Below, in pieces: positions 1-8,173 of a stretch of 64,000 nucleotides of DNA (positions within the stretch are counted from its first letter, which is position 1; the number at the start of each line of letters is the position of its first letter). The stretch covers positions 1 through 64,000 of the forward strand of contig DVEP01000001.1 in NCBI GenBank assembly GCA_015655975.1, given 5' to 3'. The notes below the pieces were generated by a model. That model worked only from the letters and a program-made list of their open reading frames with translations. It did not search any database and was not told where the DNA came from. A program made the translations under genes and the position numbers. Source of the stretch: Eubacterium sp. GTDB lineage: Bacteria; Bacillota; Clostridia; Oscillospirales; Acutalibacteraceae.

Positions 1-39
1 CTGACTCCGCTTGAAAAACGAAATCAGTTTGTTGCTTAA
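1..39 (+). CDS. C-terminal tail of a probable IS3-family transposase (partial)
   Basis: The first twelve codons read LTPLEKRNQFVA and then stop with TAA at 37-39. A short LTPxExR motif followed closely by the stop is typical of the end of the integrase (rve) domain in IS3/IS150-group transposases. The downstream sequence supports this: a small terminator, then a TGTACTGC-type end repeat. Only the tail lies in the window, so whether the gene is intact cannot be judged. The name is an inference from a very short stretch and from context. Confidence 0.45.
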   Translation: MTPLEKRNQFVA

Positions 40-53
40 AATTTAATTATTCT

Positions 54-72
54 GCCATCGGTGGCCTTTTTT
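54..72 (+). terminator. Short rho-independent terminator after the transposase tail
   Basis: GCCA (54-57) pairs with TGGC (62-65) around a four-base loop and is followed by TTTTTT at 67-72. The stem is only four pairs, but its position between the transposase stop codon and the end repeat fits a transposase terminator. Confidence 0.4.
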
Positions 73-76
73 GTAT

Positions 77-101
77 TGTCTGCACAATTTGGGGCAGTAC
101 A
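77..101 (-). repeat. Candidate terminal inverted repeat of the IS element
   Basis: Read on the minus strand it begins TGTACTGCCCCAAATTG. TG at the tip and the TGTACTGC start are characteristic of the IS150 group. The matching left repeat is outside the window, so this rests on resemblance only. Next to it, 101-117 is A6-GTGCC-T6, possibly part of the kinase gene's terminator into which the element inserted. Confidence 0.4.
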
Positions 102-128
102 AAAAAGTGCCTTTTTTATTTATATTAC

Positions 129-1232
129 TTATTTAATCTTTGAAATTGCTGTCTTTACAATTTCTTTCATTTCATCCATTTTGCTTTCCATATCGGCAAC
201 AAGTGCAAGTTGGTCTTTTGCTCTGACTAAATTGTGTTCGGGATATGCAGTTGCAAAATACACATCTCCGTTCAAATAGTCGCCCAAAAATCTCATACCG
301 CACTCAAGAGTCATAAGTTTAGCCGAATACGCAAGATTGTCAAGTTCTGCCTGACAGAGATTTTCTCCGCACTGAGAAAGGAAACCTTCTACATACGCCT
401 TGAAGTATTCCAAAGAAACGGAAACTTTGGACAAATCTTTTTCGTCTTCAACAGCAGTATTTGCGCCAAATCGAATTGAGTCGCCGAAGTCGTAAAGAGC
501 AAGACCCGGCATAACTGTATCAAGGTCGATTACACAAACACAGTCGTCTGTATTTTTATCGAACATTACATTGTTGAGTTTTGTGTCGTTGTGAGTAACT
601 CTGATAGGAAGTTCGCCTTTTTCTATGAGGTCAACCAAAACAGAACAATCATCTTTTCTTGCTTTGATAAATTCAATCTCTTTTTGACAGGTATCTGCGC
701 GTTTGCTGAAATCATTTTCTACCGCCTTTTCAAATTCTAAAAATCTGTTTTTAGTATTGTGAAAATTCGGAATTGTCTCATTGAGAGTTTCAGCCGGATA
801 GTCGCTGAGAAGTTTTTGAAATTTACCGAACGCCTCACCGCTTTTTTTGAAAACATCGGCAGAGTCAACTGTGTCGTGGCTGACGCTGTCTTTTACATAG
901 ATGTATGCTCTGTAGCAGTCGCCGTTTTCACTTTCGTAGTACTTTTTACCATCTTTTGTTTTAATATAGTGGAGTGTTTCTCTTTCGGTATCTCCGCCGT
1001 TTTCTTTAATCTTATTTCTCAAAAACGATGTTACCGAAAAAACATTGTCCATAAGTTTATCCACATCTTTAAACGCATTTTTATTTAACTTTTGAACAAC
1101 ATATTTATATTCTTCGCCGTTTTCATCTTCGCAACAAACTAAGTATGTAGTATTTATATGACCGCTTCCGAATTTTTCGCAGCTTTTATATTCGCCTTTA
1201 AATTTAAAATTAGACAATGTTTCCTTATCCAT
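129..1232 (-). CDS. APH-fold sugar kinase, N-acetylhexosamine 1-kinase-like
   Basis: The 367-residue product has the aminoglycoside-phosphotransferase/choline-kinase fold. The catalytic loop reads VTHNDTKLNNVMFD, with the HxD aspartate and following asparagine, and the metal-binding motif is VIDLDTVMPGLALYDFGD. The HNDTKxNN plus DLDTVMPG combination is typical of NahK-type kinases, which phosphorylate GlcNAc or GalNAc at C1, often from mucin or milk glycans. The substrate here is inferred. An open frame extends 28 codons upstream, but the ATG at 1230-1232 is preceded by AGAGAGGAA at good spacing and starts a typical N-terminus (MDKETLSNF). It has its own promoter (1274-1302). No lacto-N-biose phosphorylase or epimerase gene is nearby. 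Confidence 0.8.
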   Translation of the reverse strand: MDKETLSNFKFKGEYKSCEKFGSGHINTTYLVCCEDENGEEYKYVVQKLNKNAFKDVDKLMDNVFSVTSFLRNKIKENGGDTERETLHYIKTKDGKKYYESENGDCYRAYIYVKDSVSHDTVDSADVFKKSGEAFGKFQKLLSDYPAETLNETIPNFHNTKNRFLEFEKAVENDFSKRADTCQKEIEFIKARKDDCSVLVDLIEKGELPIRVTHNDTKLNNVMFDKNTDDCVCVIDLDTVMPGLALYDFGDSIRFGANTAVEDEKDLSKVSVSLEYFKAYVEGFLSQCGENLCQAELDNLAYSAKLMTLECGMRFLGDYLNGDVYFATAYPEHNLVRAKDQLALVADMESKMDEMKEIVKTAISKIK

Positions 1233-1273
1233 TTTAAATAATTCCTCTCTTTTTGAAAAAATATAATAATTGT

Positions 1274-1302
1274 ATAATATCACAATCCGCTGCCATTTGC
1301 AA
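1274..1302 (-). promoter_or_regulatory. SigA-type promoter of the sugar kinase gene
   Basis: TTGCAA (1297-1302) and TATTAT (1274-1279) on the minus strand are separated by 17 bases. The site lies just upstream of the kinase start codon and just after the permease terminator. Confidence 0.65.
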
Positions 1303-1306
1303 CAAT

Positions 1307-1335
1307 AAAAACCCATACAGTATGTATGGGTTTTT
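1307..1335 (-). terminator. Terminator of the permease gene
   Basis: A perfect 12-pair stem, AAAAACCCATAC (1307-1318) with GTATGGGTTTTT (1324-1335), encloses a five-base loop. Its A and T flanks allow it to work in both directions; on the minus strand it follows the permease stop at 1345. Confidence 0.85.
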
Positions 1336-1344
1336 GAAAATACA

Positions 1345-2607
1345 TCATTCTCTTCTCAAAGCCTCAATCGGCGACATTTGAGCAGCCTTTTTGGCAGGAT
1401 AAATTCCAAAGAAAAGACCTACACCGCTTGAGAACAACAATGCTATAAGTATTGTGCCGACAGTAATTGTAGGTTGAATATCTATGATACTGCAAACTGC
1501 AAAAGCACCTGCGACACCTATTATCACACCTAAAATACCGCCTATCAAACACAAAATAATTGACTCAGTCAAAAACTGCATTGTAATGACGCTTGTTTTT
1601 GCGCCCAGCGACTTTCTTATACCTATTTCACGCGTTCGCTCCGTTACCGAAACGAGCATAATATTCATTACTCCGATACCGCCGACAAGCAGTGAAATTG
1701 CGGCAACGCAGGCAATAAATGTAGTTAAAATAGAAACTATTGTGTCAATCAAATCAATATATGTCGCCATATTTTGAACTACATAAACATTCCTGTCAGA
1801 GTTTCCGTGTCTTGCTTTCAACAAGTTGAGTGAAGCGTTGCCGACAGCGTCGTAGTCTGCGCCGTCCTCAGCCATTACAAACATTGAAGAAAGTTTAGCA
1901 TCTGCACCTGTAATTTGAGTAAGCGTTGTACACGGTACAAATAAAGCAATGTTTATTGTATTTTCGTCGGCTCCCTGAAACATACTTGACAACATTTCAT
2001 TTGAAGACGCGCCGCCTCCCATAGTCTGTGTCAGTTGGTCTATATCGGCAACACCGACAATTTTAACTTTCATACTTTTACCGCTTGAAGATATGTCAAG
2101 GTCTTTTCCGACAACATCTTCATAACCAAAAGCCATATCTGCGCTCATAGAACCTATAACGGCAACAGGGCGCGAAGCGTCATATTCTTCCTGACTGAAA
2201 TATCTTCCGTATTTGCAGTCAGTCATCAGTGCATATCTGATATCTGGATTTACGCCCATCATCATACAAGTGGCAGTTTTTTTATTTTCAAGTTCAGCAC
2301 TGCCAAAGCCCATCATAACCGGAGAACAACTGTCAACATTTTGAACTTTGTTTTTGATTGCGTCAACATCGTCAAGAGTAATGTAGTCGTTGTCCTGCGC
2401 AACTGTCATATCTGCGCTGATCATTACGGCATTTGAACCCATATCTTCAATCATAGACACGATATAGTCTTTTGCGCCCGTTCCTGCACCTACAATCATA
2501 ATAACAGAACTGATACCGATTATTATACCAAGCATAGTAAGAAGAGAACGCATCCAATTTGCCTTTATGCCGTTTATGGCAATTTTAAAACTTTCGGATA
2601 AATTCAA
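1345..2607 (-). CDS. MacB-like ABC transporter permease (FtsX family)
   Basis: The 420-residue membrane protein has the MacB layout: one N-terminal membrane helix (about 17-42, LLTMLGIIIGISSVIMI), a large extracytoplasmic MacB_PCD domain (about 45-270), then three membrane helices in an FtsX domain with the signature VTERTREIGIRKSLGA. Such permeases act with a cytoplasmic ATPase and an adaptor as mechanotransmission pumps for peptides, antibiotics or lipoproteins. The start is TTG, with AGGAGAGA five bases upstream. It follows the adaptor gene by 11 bases, so both share a transcript. The usual ATPase gene between adaptor and permease is absent. The substrate is unknown. Confidence 0.88.
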   Translation of the reverse strand: MNLSESFKIAINGIKANWMRSLLTMLGIIIGISSVIMIVGAGTGAKDYIVSMIEDMGSNAVMISADMTVAQDNDYITLDDVDAIKNKVQNVDSCSPVMMGFGSAELENKKTATCMMMGVNPDIRYALMTDCKYGRYFSQEEYDASRPVAVIGSMSADMAFGYEDVVGKDLDISSSGKSMKVKIVGVADIDQLTQTMGGGASSNEMLSSMFQGADENTINIALFVPCTTLTQITGADAKLSSMFVMAEDGADYDAVGNASLNLLKARHGNSDRNVYVVQNMATYIDLIDTIVSILTTFIACVAAISLLVGGIGVMNIMLVSVTERTREIGIRKSLGAKTSVITMQFLTESIILCLIGGILGVIIGVAGAFAVCSIIDIQPTITVGTILIALLFSSGVGLFFGIYPAKKAAQMSPIEALRRE

Positions 2608-2618
2608 AATTCTCTCTC

Positions 2619-4277
2619 CTATTTACTTGTGTTATTTGTTTTGTTTAATTTTTTCTCTTTTAATTTTTCTACGACTTTTACTTCCTGTTCGTCTTCGAGT
2701 TCAACCGAAGTCGGTGCAGTAACAATTTTGTCGCCTGCATTTATACCGCTTGTAACCTGGTAAAGAGTGTCAGATGTTGCACCTGTTTCAACTTGTACTT
2801 TCTTTACTGTTGACTCTTTTTCATCGTAAAGATAAACATAGGAGCCTGTTTTTTCAAGAACAAGTGATTCGATAGGAACAACTACAATATCGGTATATTC
2901 GCCTGTGCTTATTGAAACATCGGTATCAAAACCGACTATCAAAGATGAATCGGGATTTTTAATTGTAATCTGACAATCAACACCCGCACCTGCCGAAGTA
3001 AGGCTTGAAAGTCCGCTGACGCCTGCCATTGAACCTACACTGTCCAAAATGCTTGAACCGTCTCCGCCCGAAGCGGTAGGAGAAACAAATGTAACTTCGC
3101 CCTCAAATTTTCCGTTGTCAACTTTTACCGGCATACCTACTTTTACTTTGAGTGCGTCTTGTTTACCGAGAGAAATGGTAACTGTCAAACTGTTTGTATT
3201 TTCAAGTTTGATACCTTTACTCAAAAGTGATGTCTGTTCTCCTGCCACAAGGTCGCAGGCAGTTATAACACCGTCAAAAGACGCTTTCCAACCGACACGC
3301 ATACTTTGAGACTGCGATTTAACAACATCGAGCGCTGTTTTGGTTGACTCGAGCGCCGTTTTTTGCGCTGAAACAAGAGTACCGTCGGCTTGCGTTTTGA
3401 ACACGCCCTTTTGTGCGTAAAGTGACGCAAGCTGAATTTCGGTTGAAGCAAGCGCAACGCTGTCGCTGTCTGTAATTTGTTTAACTATTTTTTGCCAATC
3501 AACAGACTTAATAACTGACTTAATTATTTCTATAATTTCTTCTTTATCAATTTTTAAGCCGTCTAATCCCTGTTCAAGCAATTTTGAAACAGCGTCTGCA
3601 ACTGCCTGTGCAATTTTATCAGGGTCAATATTGCCGTTTTCAATTTGCTTTATTATTTCGTCGGTTATTGTTTGCAAAAGTTTAGTAAGCGTTTCTACAT
3701 CGTCTGTAATTTTTGTTAACTCTTCGGCGATTTTTGACAATGCTTCTGTCAAAGAAGATGCATCATAAGTGCTGTAAGTATTTGCTTGTGCAGATGATTT
3801 TGAAACTTTGTTTGCAAGACTTTCTTTGATTTGCTGTTTTTTCTTTTCAAGTTCTTTAATTTGTTTTTCCGTATTTGACAAATTGTCTTTTGCCGTTTTC
3901 TGATTTTTTACGGCATTATCATAAGAAGCCTTTGCAGAGTTGTACGAAGACTCAAGTGTTTTAATTTGAGTGTCGAGCGATTCTGTGTCAAAAGTTGCGA
4001 GCAAATCGCCCTCTTTTACTCGGTCTCCTGTTTTAACATACACTTCTTTAACATTTGCAACAGCCTGAACTTTGTACTCTTTTGTCGCACCGGCTGTAAT
4101 TTTACCCGTACCCTCAACTGTTTCACTGATGTTACCTGTTGAAATATCTGTTAAAGTAACCTCTGTTTTTTTGTTTTTGACTTTAACAATCACAACTGAA
4201 GTAATAACGATTACCACTGCAAGAACAATGCTAATAGTTGCAATTAAACCTTTTCTGCTTTTTTTTACCTTAGCCAT
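2619..4277 (-). CDS. HlyD/MacA-type efflux adaptor protein
   Basis: The 552-residue protein has an N-terminal membrane anchor (about 10-30), a split biotinyl-lipoyl domain (ATKEYKVQAVANVKEVYVKTGDRVKEGDLLATFD and the later VGWKASFDGVITACDLVAGEQ half), a coiled coil between the halves, then a beta-barrel and membrane-proximal domain. It matches MacA/YknX-type membrane fusion proteins that dock on a MacB-type permease, here the next gene. At 552 residues it is long: the hairpin between the lipoyl halves carries about 110 extra residues of Ile/Leu/Glu/Lys-rich amphipathic helix (about 165-280). A promoter lies at 4325-4354. Confidence 0.85.
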   Translation of the reverse strand: MAKVKKSRKGLIATISIVLAVVIVITSVVIVKVKNKKTEVTLTDISTGNISETVEGTGKITAGATKEYKVQAVANVKEVYVKTGDRVKEGDLLATFDTESLDTQIKTLESSYNSAKASYDNAVKNQKTAKDNLSNTEKQIKELEKKKQQIKESLANKVSKSSAQANTYSTYDASSLTEALSKIAEELTKITDDVETLTKLLQTITDEIIKQIENGNIDPDKIAQAVADAVSKLLEQGLDGLKIDKEEIIEIIKSVIKSVDWQKIVKQITDSDSVALASTEIQLASLYAQKGVFKTQADGTLVSAQKTALESTKTALDVVKSQSQSMRVGWKASFDGVITACDLVAGEQTSLLSKGIKLENTNSLTVTISLGKQDALKVKVGMPVKVDNGKFEGEVTFVSPTASGGDGSSILDSVGSMAGVSGLSSLTSAGAGVDCQITIKNPDSSLIVGFDTDVSISTGEYTDIVVVPIESLVLEKTGSYVYLYDEKESTVKKVQVETGATSDTLYQVTSGINAGDKIVTAPTSVELEDEQEVKVVEKLKEKKLNKTNNTSK

Positions 4278-4324
4278 ACTACTCCCTCATTACAGTAAAA
4301 TATTAGTTTCTGTTTTTATAGGAA

Positions 4325-4354
4325 ATAATATATCACAATTAGTAAAAAAGTCAA
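4325..4354 (-). promoter_or_regulatory. Promoter of the adaptor-permease operon
   Basis: TTGACT (4349-4354) is followed by TATTAT (4325-4330) after 18 bases; TATATT at 16 bases is an alternative -10. The site is about 50 bases upstream of the adaptor start and downstream of purD. Confidence 0.6.
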
Positions 4355-4409
4355 TAACATTTTGTAAAATCAACCGATAATTAAATAAATGTTCATAAAC
4401 TATAAAATT

Positions 4410-5684
4410 TTAATTTATATTTAACGCTTTTTTACCGATGTCGTGTCTGTAAAAAGCGCCGTCAAAAGTAATTTTTTCAACTGCTTTGTACGACTTGTCA
4501 AGCGCTTCCTGCAAATCTTTTCCGAGCGCGGTTACACCCAAAACTCTGCCTCCGTTTGTAACAAGTTTTCCGTCTTTGACAGCCGTACCTGCGTGATATA
4601 CGGTAACACCGTCTGTCTGACCGTTTTCAAGACCGAAAATTTCTATACCCTTTTTATACGCCTGAGGATATCCGCCTGAAGCAACAATCACGCAAGCGCT
4701 TGCGCCGTCGCTCCATTCGATATCTAAATCTTCAAGAGTTTCATTGTTAATAGCCTCAAAAATATCTATAATATCCGTCTTTAAGCGCGGTAAAACAACT
4801 TGTGTTTCAGGGTCGCCGAAACGACAGTTGTACTCAATCACTTTCGGTCCTTTTTCAGTAATCATAAGTCCGAAATAAAGACAACCTTTAAAAGTTCTGC
4901 CCTCTTTATTCATTGCCTCGATTGTGGGAATGAAAATTTCTTTCATACATTTTTCGGCAATATCATCTGTATAGTACGGGTTGGGACTGATTGTACCCAT
5001 ACCGCCCGTATTAAGACCTTTGTCATTGTCAAGTGCTCTTTTGTGGTCCATAGAAGAAACCATCGGTTTAACACACTTTCCGTCCGTAAATGCAAGAACG
5101 CTGACTTCGGGGCCTGTCAAAAATTCTTCAACTACAACATTGTTGCCCGAATCACCGAAAACCTTGTCTTCCATAATAGATTTAACGCCGTCTTCAGCCT
5201 GCTCTAAATTTTCGGCAATGATTACACCTTTTCCGAGTGCAAGACCGTCTGCTTTAATTACGGTAGGAAATGAATTTTTTTCTTTTATATAGTCTAAAAC
5301 ATTTTCAGCGTTGTCAAAAACCTTGTATTCAGCAGTAGGAATATTGTATTTGAGCATCAAATTTTTTGAAAAAACTTTGCTGCCTTCAATTATTGCCGCA
5401 TTTGCTTTCGGACCGAATGTCTTAAATCCGTTTTCATTTAAAGCGTCAACCATACCGAGTACAAGCGGGTCGTCGGGCGCAACTACAACAAGGTCGGGTT
5501 CAATTTCCTTTGCCAAAGCAACCATACCGTCAACATCTGTTGCAGACACATTTTTACAAATTGCGTCATAGGAAATACCGCCGTTTCCGGGAGCGCAATA
5601 AATTTCATCTACTTTTTTGCTTTCTTTAATTTTTTTGATTAAGGCGTGTTCTCTTCCGCCGCCGCCTACTACAAGTACTTTCAT
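4410..5684 (-). CDS. purD: Phosphoribosylamine-glycine ligase (GAR synthetase)
   Basis: The 424-residue product is full length for PurD, an ATP-grasp enzyme that joins glycine to phosphoribosylamine in the second step of purine synthesis. The N-terminus is the signature MKVLVVGGGGREHALI. The ATP-grasp region includes FPTVIKADGLALGKGV and the metal site EYNCRFGDPETQ. It is the last gene of the purine run and lies about 100 bases after the IMP cyclohydrolase gene, with a hairpin in that gap. Confidence 0.97.
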   Translation of the reverse strand: MKVLVVGGGGREHALIKKIKESKKVDEIYCAPGNGGISYDAICKNVSATDVDGMVALAKEIEPDLVVVAPDDPLVLGMVDALNENGFKTFGPKANAAIIEGSKVFSKNLMLKYNIPTAEYKVFDNAENVLDYIKEKNSFPTVIKADGLALGKGVIIAENLEQAEDGVKSIMEDKVFGDSGNNVVVEEFLTGPEVSVLAFTDGKCVKPMVSSMDHKRALDNDKGLNTGGMGTISPNPYYTDDIAEKCMKEIFIPTIEAMNKEGRTFKGCLYFGLMITEKGPKVIEYNCRFGDPETQVVLPRLKTDIIDIFEAINNETLEDLDIEWSDGASACVIVASGGYPQAYKKGIEIFGLENGQTDGVTVYHAGTAVKDGKLVTNGGRVLGVTALGKDLQEALDKSYKAVEKITFDGAFYRHDIGKKALNIN

Positions 5685-5755
5685 ATCGTCCGTTTCCTTT
5701 CAAAATATCCAATTCATATATTTAAACATCAAATAAAGTTCCGTAAAATAGATAA

Positions 5756-5780
5756 GCAAAGGGCAGAAAACGCCCTTTGC
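5756..5780 (-). other. Intergenic hairpin between IMP cyclohydrolase gene and purD
   Basis: GCAAAGGGC (5756-5764) pairs perfectly with GCCCTTTGC (5772-5780) around a seven-base loop. On the minus strand it starts nine bases after the cyclohydrolase stop codon. The T-rich tract after it is interrupted (TTATCTATTTT), so it may be a partial terminator or an mRNA-stabilising or processing hairpin that lowers purD expression. Confidence 0.6.
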
Positions 5781-5788
5781 AAACTAAA

Positions 5789-6496
5789 TTACTTGTTTTT
5801 ATTTACAATACGAGTCTGCTTTTCGCCTGTTTTAAGATTTATAAAACGAGTAAAAAGAGAAACTTTATTGTCGTTGTCAAGAGATGACCATACGAGTTCG
5901 GTAAACTCATCAATATCCGAGCCGATTTCCAACGGCTGAGGTTCGCCCTCAAAACTCGGAATAGGGTTGCCGTCGCACTTGTATGTGTGAATGAAATGAC
6001 CGACGCCTGCCTGAGCGTTTGAATAGTCAAAGTAAAATCTTTGACAAGAGTCAGGATTGCCCATTGCTGATTTCAAAATCGACATTCTGTAATCGCCGTT
6101 TTCAAAAACAACAGCGGAAATTCTCGGTGTATAGTTTGGCTCGTCGGGTTCAAACTCACGAGTTGACAAAGCTTCTTCAAAAGTTTTTCCCTCTGCGAAA
6201 AAGTCAAAAACAGTGTCTGTTTGGTCGCCGTTTGTTACTATCGTTTTTTCTTTATATTCAAGAACAGGGTTATATATGATAAGGCTCGGGTCAACCATTT
6301 TGCTCTCATCAAAAGCCTTTGTTCTTATTCCGCCGCGGTCATTTTCCTCAAAAATTCTGTTTCTGCTGTTTTCACTTCTGCCCATAATGAAGTATGCAAT
6401 CACTGCATTTTCGGCGTCTTTACTTTTTCCGACAATGATACCTCTGCCCGGATATGAAGTTGATGAAAGTTCTTCTTTAATATTTTTAATATCCAT
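5789..6496 (-). CDS. PurO-type IMP cyclohydrolase
   Basis: The 235-residue protein resembles the IMP_cyclohyd family (archaeal PurO-like), which closes the FAICAR ring to give IMP, the last step of purine synthesis. Recognisable parts are the N-terminal SYPGRGIIVGKS segment, the YFIMGRSENSRNR segment and TPRISAVVF. Most bacteria use the bifunctional PurH instead; the PurO-like type recurs in Clostridia beside other pur genes. It starts 10 bases after purN and belongs to the same operon. No AICAR transformylase gene is present beside it. Confidence 0.85.
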   Translation of the reverse strand: MDIKNIKEELSSTSYPGRGIIVGKSKDAENAVIAYFIMGRSENSRNRIFEENDRGGIRTKAFDESKMVDPSLIIYNPVLEYKEKTIVTNGDQTDTVFDFFAEGKTFEEALSTREFEPDEPNYTPRISAVVFENGDYRMSILKSAMGNPDSCQRFYFDYSNAQAGVGHFIHTYKCDGNPIPSFEGEPQPLEIGSDIDEFTELVWSSLDNDNKVSLFTRFINLKTGEKQTRIVNKNK

Positions 6497-6506
6497 ATTA
6501 TCTCCG

Positions 6507-7130
6507 TTAAATAATCTCTGTTTTATTACCGTTAATTTTTATTTTGCCCTGACAAAAAAGACTGACTGCCTTAGGCAAAATTTCCCACTCTGCCGAACGC
6601 ATTACACGATATTGCAAAATATCTTCGTCGTCGCCCTGCTCAACAGGTACTGCTTTTTGCAAAATTATGGCTCCGCCGTCCGTAATTTCGTTTACAAAAT
6701 GAACTGTTGCACCCGTTACTTTTACACCGCTGTTTAAAACTGCGGTATGAACTTTTTTACCGTAAAAACCGTCTCCGCAGAACATAGGAATTAAACTCGG
6801 ATGAACATTTATGATTTTATTTTCATACTTTTTAATCAAATCTGAGCCTAAAATCGACAAAAATCCTGCCAGAACAATAAGGTCGATGTTTTTTCCGTCA
6901 AGAACTTCCAAAACAGCCTTGTCGTAGTCCTCTTTTGTTTCAAAACTTTTTCTTGAAACGACGGCTGTTTCTATGCCTGCTTTTTTTGCTCTCTCAAGCG
7001 CGTAGGCATTTTCATTGCTTGCAAGTACAAAAGTGATTTTGCCGTTTTTGATTTCTCCCCTGTTTTCTGCGTCTATCAGCGCCTGAAGATTTGTACCTCC
7101 GCCTGAAACAAAAACTGCTATATTCAGCAT
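6507..7130 (-). CDS. purN: Phosphoribosylglycinamide formyltransferase
   Basis: This is the formyl-tetrahydrofolate-dependent GAR transformylase, third step of purine synthesis. The start MLNIAVFVSGGGTNLQALI is the family N-terminus, and the active-site region reads INVHPSLIPMFCG (Asn and His) with a later GATVHFVNEITDGG segment (catalytic Asp). The upstream in-frame extension is the end of purM; the ATG at 7128-7130 is chosen because it starts the conserved domain. It overlaps the purM stop codon by seven bases, implying translational coupling. Confidence 0.96.
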   Translation of the reverse strand: MLNIAVFVSGGGTNLQALIDAENRGEIKNGKITFVLASNENAYALERAKKAGIETAVVSRKSFETKEDYDKAVLEVLDGKNIDLIVLAGFLSILGSDLIKKYENKIINVHPSLIPMFCGDGFYGKKVHTAVLNSGVKVTGATVHFVNEITDGGAIILQKAVPVEQGDDEDILQYRVMRSAEWEILPKAVSLFCQGKIKINGNKTEII

Positions 7131-8161
7131 ATTTCTACCTCTGCATCGCCGCTTACTATTTCGCCGATGACACAAGCGTCTTCGCCGTTTTCTTTGAGTG
7201 TCGAAACTGCTGTATCAACATCTTTTTCGTCAACTGCAATTACAAGCCCCGTACCCATATTGAAAGTGTTGAACATATCTCTTTCGGGGATATTGCCCTC
7301 TTTTTCAATAATATCAAAAATAGGAAGTTTGAAAAGTTTTGATTTTTCAATTACAGCTTTATTACCGTTTGTAAGCATTCTCGGTATATTTTCGTAAAAA
7401 CCGCCGCCTGTGATATGTGAAATGGCATTTACATTTACAGCGTCCATAAGTGCAAGCAAAGGTTTAACATAAATTCTTGTAGGAGTCAATAAAACTTCGC
7501 CGAGAGTTTTGTCGAGTTCGTCATATTTTTTATTTATTGTATTTTCATTGATATTGAAAACTTTTCTTACAAGTGAAAAACCGTTTGAGTGAACACCGCT
7601 TGATTTAACACCGATTAACACATTACCCGGTTTAAGATTTTCACCTGAAACGAGTTTATCTTTTTCTCCGATACCAACGGTAAAACCTGCAAGGTCATAT
7701 TCTTCATCGGGCATAAGTCCCGGATGCTCTGCGGTTTCGCCGCCGACAAGCGCACAACCCGACTGAACACATCCCTCTGCAACACCTTTAACTATTTGTT
7801 CGATTTTTTCAGGGTAGTTTTTACCGCAAGCGATATAGTCAAGGAAAAACAATGGTTTTGCACCGCTGCAAGCAACATCGTTTACACACATTGCTACACA
7901 GTCAATACCGATTGTATCGTGCTTGTCCATAAGAAAAGCAAGTTTAAGTTTTGTACCGACACCGTCTGTACCCGAAACAAGAACAGGGTTTTTATATTCG
8001 TTTGCATTAATTCCGAAAAGACCGCCGAATCCGCCGATTTGTGATAAAACTCCCGGAATTTTTGTGCGTGCAACATGAGATTTAATTCTCTCTACAGACT
8101 CATAACCTGCTGTTACATCTACACCTGCGCTTGCATAACTTTCGCTGAAACTTTTTTCCAT
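7124..8161 (-). CDS. purM: Phosphoribosylformylglycinamidine cyclo-ligase (AIR synthetase)
   Basis: The 345-residue protein is full length for PurM, which uses ATP to close the imidazole ring and form AIR. Family signatures include SYASAGVDVTAG, VSGTDGVGTKLKLAF, the GGETAEHPG motif and GVHSNGFSLVRK. It follows purE by 12 bases and overlaps purN, consistent with operon expression. Confidence 0.97.
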   Translation of the reverse strand: MEKSFSESYASAGVDVTAGYESVERIKSHVARTKIPGVLSQIGGFGGLFGINANEYKNPVLVSGTDGVGTKLKLAFLMDKHDTIGIDCVAMCVNDVACSGAKPLFFLDYIACGKNYPEKIEQIVKGVAEGCVQSGCALVGGETAEHPGLMPDEEYDLAGFTVGIGEKDKLVSGENLKPGNVLIGVKSSGVHSNGFSLVRKVFNINENTINKKYDELDKTLGEVLLTPTRIYVKPLLALMDAVNVNAISHITGGGFYENIPRMLTNGNKAVIEKSKLFKLPIFDIIEKEGNIPERDMFNTFNMGTGLVIAVDEKDVDTAVSTLKENGEDACVIGEIVSGDAEVEIC

Positions 8162-8173
8162 ATCTTATTCTCC

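Larger units (their letters stand above)
1..101 (+). mobile_element. Right end of a probable IS3/IS150-type insertion sequence
   Basis: The segment holds a transposase tail, a short hairpin plus T-run, and at 77-101 a sequence whose complement begins TGTACTGCCCC, resembling the terminal repeat of IS150-like elements (which start TGTACTGC). The element would end at about 101, some 27 bases beyond the stop codon of the minus-strand kinase gene. The left end and any target duplication lie outside the window. Confidence 0.45.

Noticed and set aside
4800..5207. Long plus-strand frame opposite purD
   Set aside because: It is antisense to well-conserved purD codons, has no recognisable domain and no promoter or ribosome binding site.
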